Source: Anadara kagoshimensis (lineage: Eukaryota; Mollusca; Bivalvia; Arcoida; Arcidae). From it: a DNA stretch of 64,000 nt. Within the stretch, counting starts at the first letter, position 1, and every line of letters begins with the position of its first letter. The stretch lies in NCBI GenBank assembly GCA_021292105.1, contig CM037870.1, forward strand, positions 68,489,260 to 68,553,259. The letters are read 5' to 3'. The translations under genes were made by a program, and so were the position numbers. The notes beneath the pieces were generated by a model. That model did not search any database and had not been told where the DNA came from. It worked only from the letters and a program-made list of their open reading frames with translations. Shown piece by piece: positions 57,561-64,000 of the stretch.

Positions 57561-59570
57561 TTAGACTTTGCCCTCGTACCATTGACATTCATGGTTTCAC
57601 ATTGCCCTAGTACCTTTGTAAATGAACTTATTCTGGAGCTTAGCCTTGTGATTGACGAGACCGTCAAACCTGTGTTAGCAAGGAGTTATTACAGTTCATA
57701 TATAGTGCTTGGGACAAACTTTGACTTGATTAAGCGACATTACAATTTCTGAGATTGGTCTTTTTCCTTCTTCTATTACTGAGTAGGATTTTTCATAAGA
57801 TGTCATGACTCAGGCGCATATTGCAATTGGTGATAGTTAAAATCCTCTATGTACAGTAATTTAAAAATTGATAAAGACACATTGTATCATTTTTACATAG
57901 ACAGGACCCACAGACAAGCCACTTAGCCAGCGGCTGAAATTATCTGGTTGTTGCAGCTGGTACTTCTGGTGACAACATGCCCCGTTTCCGTACTGTCCAT
58001 GGCAAGAACGAGCACTTGTAGAGTTCATCGGCATTGAAATATTGTGATGCAAGTTATTTTGTGTATTTTTATACACTATTTACACTCGCACAGACATGTA
58101 TACAACAAAATCTACCAGCACACGTGTACCCCTTTTTTGGACTACGTGTTACAGGATTTATGTTAATGCCTGTTATAGGCAAACCACACTGACCTGTCCG
58201 CTTGACTTTTGATGTAAATATTGATTATGAATAAATACATTAATGTATAGGGAACGCAGGTGATTATTTTGTCTATATCATGGGAGATATTCACTTGAGT
58301 AAGCACGTGTACTGTGTATGTATTAACTTGAATCTTAACACCACCCATGTATTGGATTGATCCTCCTATATAAACATTCCTAATATAAGGTCAAGTGGAC
58401 AAGTCAATGCTGTTTGTCTATATGTTTTTGTTATAACATCGATGTTTCTATTGTCAACTGCCCCCTTTCTATGCAACAATATACCTGCTTCTCCTGGTTA
58501 TGATATATTTGTTTCGCAGTAAATATGCTATGCTTGATAGGATGTTACTTTATACAACAACCAAGCTGCTTGTCAATGACACAGGAATATTGCAAGCCTA
58601 GGTTGATCAAGTCCCTTAAAAAGTTTTAATGGCAGCCGCCACAATATTCAGTGTTGAGAAGTACATGTATGATGTATATATGATTGTCCTGAGTATAGTG
58701 TCATGTTCCTTTTATTATGAATTTTGATTACACATGTGGCGGGTGTAACTAGCTAAACAGGAGGGATTTAGATTACACTTCCGGAGCACCCGACCTCACT
58801 CCCCTGGTGGACATCACGTGTTTAACTTGATTTGCCAATTTTCGGAGTTTTTTTACGCTGTTTTAAAATTGTGATTTAGACACAGATTGGTATGTTTGTT
58901 TTTGTTTTTTGCATTCTAAGTTGCTTTAGCTATAGCCAGAACAGTCCGTATTCCATACTAAGTAAAAGTAAACACAAAGTAACAACTCCATAATTAAATG
59001 TTGCGATAACATAACACAACAGAATCAGCAACGACGGAAATGGTCCATCTGTTATTATGCGAATATTATTTATTTGTAAAACACGACTTGAAATGGCTAT
59101 ATTCCATGATGTTCATTACCTAAACAATGACTCATCGCTTAGTGTTCGAGACTTTTATAAGACAGTTTTTGCATAATGTCTGACGTTCACTAACTAAACA
59201 ATGACTCTCGTAGTTTAGTCTGAGACTTTACAGTCATTGATGTTTTATGTTCTTTGTTGCTTATTTGTCCTTTATAGGTTTTCAGGCTACATATTCTATT
59301 TCTTTCTCTATACAAGTAACAGTAATATTACATGTATTGTTATTTATTATCAACCCCTAACAAATGATTATCGCTGATTTTCTGAAGGAAGACTAATCAC
59401 CCAGAAGGGTAGCAAGGGCTGCACAATAAATGAAATGTGTTACATGTAAAATGCACCATATTTTTTATTAAAAATTTACAATGTGGTTCGTTCAGTAGTC
59501 AAATGTCATACCTTATTGTAGTGAGATGTGTATAATTCCACGTCTGTTTTATGTTCCGATCTAAGGAATA
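57561..59570. other. No supported gene
   Basis: Short frames (57861-58076, 58163-58348) have no similarity I recognise. Sequence is mixed AT-rich without coherent repeats. Confidence 0.35.
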
Positions 59571-59736
59571 CTGTTAATCGGGAATTTTTCGCGGCGGTTA
59601 CATTTCGCGAGAATACTAGTAGTCGCGGACTGTGCAAATGCAATTAAATTATTTTCAAAATAAAATATTCTCGAAAGTTTTATTTTCGCGAATATATGCG
59701 AAAATAAAACGCACGCGTAAATTCCCCGATTTACAG
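59571..59736. mobile_element. 166-bp MITE with TA duplication
   Basis: CTGTTAATCGGGAATTTTTC at the left mirrors AAATTCCCCGATTTACAG at the right, with TA on both sides. The interior contains CGCG-rich words (TTTCGCGAGAATA, TTTTCGCGAATATA). Tc1/mariner type by target. Confidence 0.8.
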
Positions 59737-59813
59737 TACAAATTAAGCATATAGGATAATATGAGAGACGTTTAAATTTTACTAACTTAATAGATGCATC
59801 GATCATCTACATA

Positions 59814-59819
59814 TTTATT
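59814..59819 (-). terminator. Polyadenylation signal of the HSPA12-like gene
   Basis: AATAAA on the minus strand lies about 90 nt beyond the distal (CaaX-frame) stop at 59905 and about 290 nt beyond the proximal stop. Confidence 0.55.
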
Positions 59820-59904
59820 GTCGCCATTTTAAGGCAACACTTTGTAAATTTACCAACCACAGAACATGTATTCACTTTTATAACTAGTATTCACCTCTCT
59901 TCTC

Positions 59905-62045
59905 TCATAGAATTACACAACAAGATGACTGCTGTCCGGTATCTGACAATGGCGGACTCAGGTTGGGATTTTCTCTAGGTATCGAATGTGTGCGGTGTAT
60001 ATTTGTTGGATGTATACGCGATCTCTGTCGCATTTGTGCAGAGTTTGTATTGGATGTTGACATATGGAAATGGCGGTGGTTCATGTTTGGTGATGAATGA
60101 TCCTCTGCTAGATGCAAACCATGACGATTTTGAATGTCTTTCCCAGCAGATTTATTGAATGATGAACCAAACGCACATGTCCATGGTTGTAAATATCAGA
60201 TGGTATGACGTGTTCATCCTTTTTATGTCCATGAACATGATTGGATGAATGACCTAGTGACGAATATGAAGGCGGATCTTCGAAAGATAATGTTGTTACT
60301 CTACTCGAAGCAGAGCGAGTATTAGAACGTCGACTATGTCGATGTTCGAATCGACTTCCTGTCGATGAATAGGGAGGAGGCTCATGTTCGACTTCGATGG
60401 TAGCTGTTGAAGTAGGATTATTGGCACTACCGTCATTTTCAATTTCTGATGCCGGTTCTGGTACAGAATCTGATTGGATAATATTGAACGAATTGAATTC
60501 GTCTTTATAACAACACATAATGCCTCCAATCATTGCACACGTTACAGCATCGCCCGGTACACATACTCTTATTTCGTCAATAAAATCTGACAGTCCATCT
60601 CTTATTTGTCTATGGGTAACAGCGAGTCCACCGACAATAAAAACGCAACCGATCCGTCTATCCTCCCCCATGTCATCATTTAACAAAGCCTCAATATGTT
60701 CGATAATTTGATCAATGTAATTATAAAATATTTTCCGAAATTCGTCATTTTCTATCATAATTTTGTCCGTCTGAGCATTGATGTCCCTGACAGCTGTAGG
60801 GGCATATATTCGTGGCGTTGAATTAATGCGCGCCACAGAGTCTAGAGTTTTGTTAAAAGACCTGAGTGTTCGCAGATAATCTGCAGTTTTACATATCTGG
60901 TTTATCGACTTTCGACCGAATTCTTTTGTTATATATGCCTTAAATCCGTCTTCTATCATTGCGTCACCACTGATCTGCTCTCGTGAACAAATCAAATGAT
61001 GCTTTCCACTATCTTGTACCATCACAGCCGAATCCACGTGACCTCCTAAAACACAATAAAATAGTATAAAAGCTACAATAAAGACATAGACGATTTACCA
61101 CTGAGCTAACGGAGATGAGTCGAAGCTTGGCTGCCGAGTGACCGAGATGTGGACAGCTAGTGACTATAACAGCTCTGAGTCATATATAGTAACTACCGAA
61201 ATGTTATGATATAACGAGGGGCAGATACGAGCTGACGATTCGGCACCTGTGTGTTATCTTGGCGTTATACTTTCGATTGGACATGTACATGGTTTCCAAA
61301 TTATCGAACTCTAGCTTTAAACACAAGTAACTTCGTGTATAACAAAATGTCTTACTATAGACAAATCTATTTATCTGTTGACAATAGAATCAAGTTGTTT
61401 CTAAATACTAATAACAAATATCTAGAACAAACACAAACCAGGAATTTACATCTTCAAAAATAAAAGATGAGTATATAATAATCAGATACCGATCATGTTG
61501 TTAGATCAGAAGAAGAAAATGGAACTAGCTGGGGCACATACTGAGGATAGAGGGAACATATGACTGCAAGACAGCACTAGGGTGGCAACCAGAGGGGAAA
61601 AAGGGGGAATACCTAAGTCCACATGGAGGAGAACATCTGAAAAGGAAAGAAACGCCATCGGATGGACCAGCTGGAACACAGCAAAACAGCAGCGAAGGAC
61701 AGGCAAAAATGGAAAGATAGCGTTACGGCCTTATGCGCCTTCTGGCAAGGAGAGCATTAAGGTTAAGGTAAGGATAATTTTATAACATATTACAGGAACA
61801 TGGCGTGAATTAAGTAAAGTTTTTTGCATACAAATGATTCGGTAAAATCAAAAGAAACGCGATAATGAAAAGAGTCCGTACATGTACAAAAAATGGATAA
61901 TAGTAAACCTACCACCAAGGTTCAATATAAGAACATCTTCATTCCTCTTAATATTTTGAACGTCTTCAATGAAAGCGATGCTACAATAGAGTGCGACTGC
62001 TGTCATATCGGGAACCAACCGGAACTGATCCTCCTGAATTCCAGC
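59905..62045 (-). CDS. HSPA12-like HSP70-family protein, two 3' exons, partial
   Basis: An actin-fold ATPase of the divergent HSP70-12 group, a family greatly expanded in bivalves (known) and of unclear substrate. Exons seen: 62045-61913 and 61045 onward to 60108. They join in phase 1 to give DVLILNLGGGHVDSAVMVQD, the phosphate-loop region. VFIVGGLAVTHRQIRDGL followed by VCVPGDAVTCAMIGG matches the HSPA12 C-terminal nucleotide-binding segment. A 100-residue Ser/His/Arg-rich tail follows, with two PPxY motifs (PPPY, PPSY). The primary frame stops at 60108. A second open frame continues to 59905 and ends SSCCVIL, a CaaX-type end. It would be reached by an in-phase 146-nt intron (60253-60108) or by a frameshift. 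The N-terminal half lies at higher coordinates, mostly outside the window. Confidence 0.82.
60108..61045 (-). CDS. HSPA12-like last main exon
   Basis: The acceptor GTGTTTTAG lies before GAGGTCACG. The exon encodes the second half of the ATPase fold and the low-complexity tail, ending KTFKIVMVCI stop in the continuous frame. Conserved pieces are QISGDAMIEDGFKAYI and CVFIVGGLAVTH. Confidence 0.85.
61505..61765 (+). pseudogene. LINE relic in HSPA12-like intron, antisense
   Basis: RRRKWN-stop-LGHILRIEGTYD, KTALGWQPEGK and KSTWRRTSEKERNAIGWTSW match the C-terminal 'RRLRWLGHILRM...ALRW.P.GKR.RGRP+.TWRRT.E.E' signature of non-LTR polyproteins. It is frameshifted and stop-containing. It lies inside the intron 61046-61912. 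Confidence 0.72.
61913..62045 (-). CDS. HSPA12-like internal exon
   Basis: The acceptor TTCCTATTTAG precedes GCTGGAATTC and the donor CTTGGTG|GTAGG follows. It encodes AGIQEDQFRLVPDMTAVALY and CSIAFIEDVQNIKRNEDVLI. The 'AGI....L.L.PE.A.ALYC' motif is typical of the HSPA12 family. Confidence 0.85.
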
Positions 62046-62585
62046 CTAAATAGGAACAATAAAAGTCATTGGAGTTGGAAAATTTGCTGTGATGTAAATG
62101 GCAACAAATGCATGTAATTGCGTCTTGTTAAAAATTGTGTAGAACTAAAATGTGTTTGTTACAAGACAAACTAATAAAGGAAAAGGTACATGATTATTAG
62201 AATCAATCACTACCTGTGGTGCCAGATAGGGAAATCTCAACCCGAGTTCTAATATATTTGGTCCAGAACGAGGCTTGCCGAGAAAGTACAATTTTTCAAT
62301 TTCAAATCAATTTCAACTTTCAATACACCTCTGATTTTGTTGATAAAATTTTGCGGGAAAAACAGCGTGTAGGCTGTCTTGCACAGGGGGGTACAAGATG
62401 GAGATATCTTGCACCTGTCTTTTTATGGATTTTTTCTATCTAGGGTGCAAGAAATAAAGATACAACTTCCTAACAATTTCATTCAATCTTTATCATTGCA
62501 GTGGTATTGGGGAACCAGAATTTGAAGGGAAAATATTAAAGAAAATATACGCAAGTATATGAAAAACACAACTGCTTTGTTTGAA
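62046..62585. other. Intron or upstream sequence of HSPA12-like gene
   Basis: Short motif ACTACCTGTGGTGCCAGATA resembles one near 41.89 kb (ACTACCTGTGGTATCAGATG), pointing to a further dispersed repeat. No N-terminal HSPA12 exon was recognised. Confidence 0.4.
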
Positions 62586-63960
62586 AAACAAGAGGCCCAT
62601 GGGCCTGATACGCTCACCTGATAACTAATGGCTAGCTGATAGATTTTAAGAAAACATAAATACTAAACCCCAATGACTTTTTCTTTAAATCATGATAACC
62701 ATTGTATCAATACCTACAATATTCTAATATACATGCCTATACAAAAAGTTAATAGTTTTCAAGATAATTAACCATTTCAGTGTGTTTCACATCTGTGACC
62801 TTGACCTTTGAACCCATGACCTTTTTCTATACATCAAAATGATCGAAAAATGTATCAATACCTACAACATTCTAATATATAAGCCTATACAAAAAGTTTA
62901 TAGTTTTCGAGATAATTAACCATTTCAGTATTGTTTCACATCTGTGACCTTGACCTTTGAACCCATGACCTTTTTCTATACATCAAAATGATCGTTGTAT
63001 TGATACCTACAACATTCTAATATACATGCCTATACAAAAAATTTATAGTTTTAGAGATAATTAATCATTTCGGTATTATTTCACATCTGTGACCTTGACC
63101 TTTGAACCAATGACCTTTTTCTATACATTAAAATTATCGTTGTATCAATACCTACAACATTCTAATATACATGTCTATACAAAAAGTTTATAGTTTTCGA
63201 GATAATTAACCATTTCAGTATTGTTTCCAATCTGTGACCTTGACCTTTGAACCCATGACCTTTTTCTATACATCAAAATAATCGTTGTATCAATACCTAC
63301 AACATTCTAATATACATGCCTATACAAAAAGTTTATAGTGTTCAAGATAATTAACCATTTCGGTATTGTTTCATATCTGTGACCTTGACCTTTGAACCCA
63401 TGACCTTTTTCTATACATCAAAATGATCGTTGTATCAATACCTACAACATTCTAATATATATGCCTATACAAAAAGTTTATAGTTTTCGAGATAATTAAC
63501 CATTTTGTTATTGTTTCGCATCTGTGACCTTGACCTTTGAACCCATGACCTTTTTCTATACATCAAAATGATCGTTGTATCAATACCTACAACATTCTAA
63601 TATACATGCCTATACAAAAAGTTTATAGTTTTCGAAATAATTAACCATTTCAGTATTGTTTCACACCTGTGACCTTGACCTTTGAACCCATGACCTTTTT
63701 CTATACATCAAAATGATCGTTGTATCAATACCTACAACATTCTAATATACATGCCTATACAAAATGTTTATAGTTTTCGAGATAATTAACCATTTCGGTA
63801 TTGTTTCGCATGTGTGACCTTGACCTTTGAACCCATGACCTTTTTCTATACATCAAAATGATCGTTGTATCAATACCTACAACATTCTAATATACATGCC
63901 TATACAAAAAGTTTATAGTTTTTGAGATAATAATTATAATCAGAGGTAAAAAAATTAGGT
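62586..63960. repeat. Pearl-like dispersed element with 145-bp tandem core, eight units
   Basis: The head AACAAGAGGCCCATGGGCCT is followed by GCTCACCTGATAAC. Units then contain GTGACCTTGACCTTTGAACC, ATGACCTTTTTCTATACATC, AATACCTACAACATTCTAAT and TATACAAAAAGTTTATAG. GTGACC starts at about 62795, 62944, 63089 and 63234, then every 145 bp to 63817. Bivalve pearl elements (Helentron-associated) have this head-plus-minisatellite layout (known; assignment inferred). Confidence 0.8.
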
Positions 63961-64000
63961 CACGACCTTCACAATTGACCTTGACCTCATTTTGAAGATA

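Overview
This is eukaryotic, AT-rich, intron-rich and repeat-laden DNA. The best guess is a bivalve mollusc. The hallmarks are dispersed elements built on an AAGAGGCCCATGGGCCT-type head and an AGCTCAC/GTGAGCT hairpin tail, the repeated 'GTGACCTTGACCTTTGA' core seen in bivalve pearl/Helentron-like repeats, tRNA-derived SINEs with a Meta-like central domain, an HSPA12-type HSP70 gene and a metazoan phosphonatase. Species cannot be named from the sequence alone. There is no prokaryotic gene organisation.

Layout. (1) 1-7.3 kb: an NR1-type (PPAR/E75-like) nuclear receptor gene on the minus strand. Its N-terminal and DNA-binding-domain exons are present; the ligand-binding domain lies beyond the window start. 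The first coding intron carries a 33-bp and a 22-bp tandem array. (2) 7.3-18 kb: no recognisable gene apart from small DNA elements, SINEs and a LINE relic. (3) 18-24.8 kb: a 56-bp satellite of about 115 copies with higher-order structure. (4) 25-34.4 kb: a chain of foldback/MITE-type elements (CACTA-like, TTAA-targeted and 5-bp-TSD types), LINE relics and a minimal type I hammerhead ribozyme. (5) 34.7-36.9 kb: a plus-strand phosphonoacetaldehyde hydrolase gene with an intronless coding region. (6) 42.6-52.4 kb: a complete beta-1,4-galactosyltransferase gene on the minus strand, six coding exons and 337 aa, all splice phases consistent. (7) 52.5-57.6 kb: a LINE relic, a 1-kb inverted-terminal-repeat element containing a 5S rRNA-like stretch, and a dead mariner. 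(8) 59.9-62.0 kb: the 3' part of an HSPA12-like gene on the minus strand, with PPxY motifs and a possible CaaX end. (9) 62.6-64 kb: a 145-bp-period pearl-like repeat.

Most unusual region: the galactosyltransferase gene. The 3' end of its second coding exon, together with the authentic splice donor, has been amplified into a 57-bp minisatellite, giving 60 donor copies counting the real one. The same intron also holds a sense-oriented hammerhead ribozyme and a 478-bp foldback. The last codons plus stop codon are separately amplified as a 28-bp repeat.

Limits: exon models rest on reading splice signals, phases and family similarity by eye. Repeat copy numbers were counted from spacing. Superfamily names for transposons are inferred from termini and target-site duplications.
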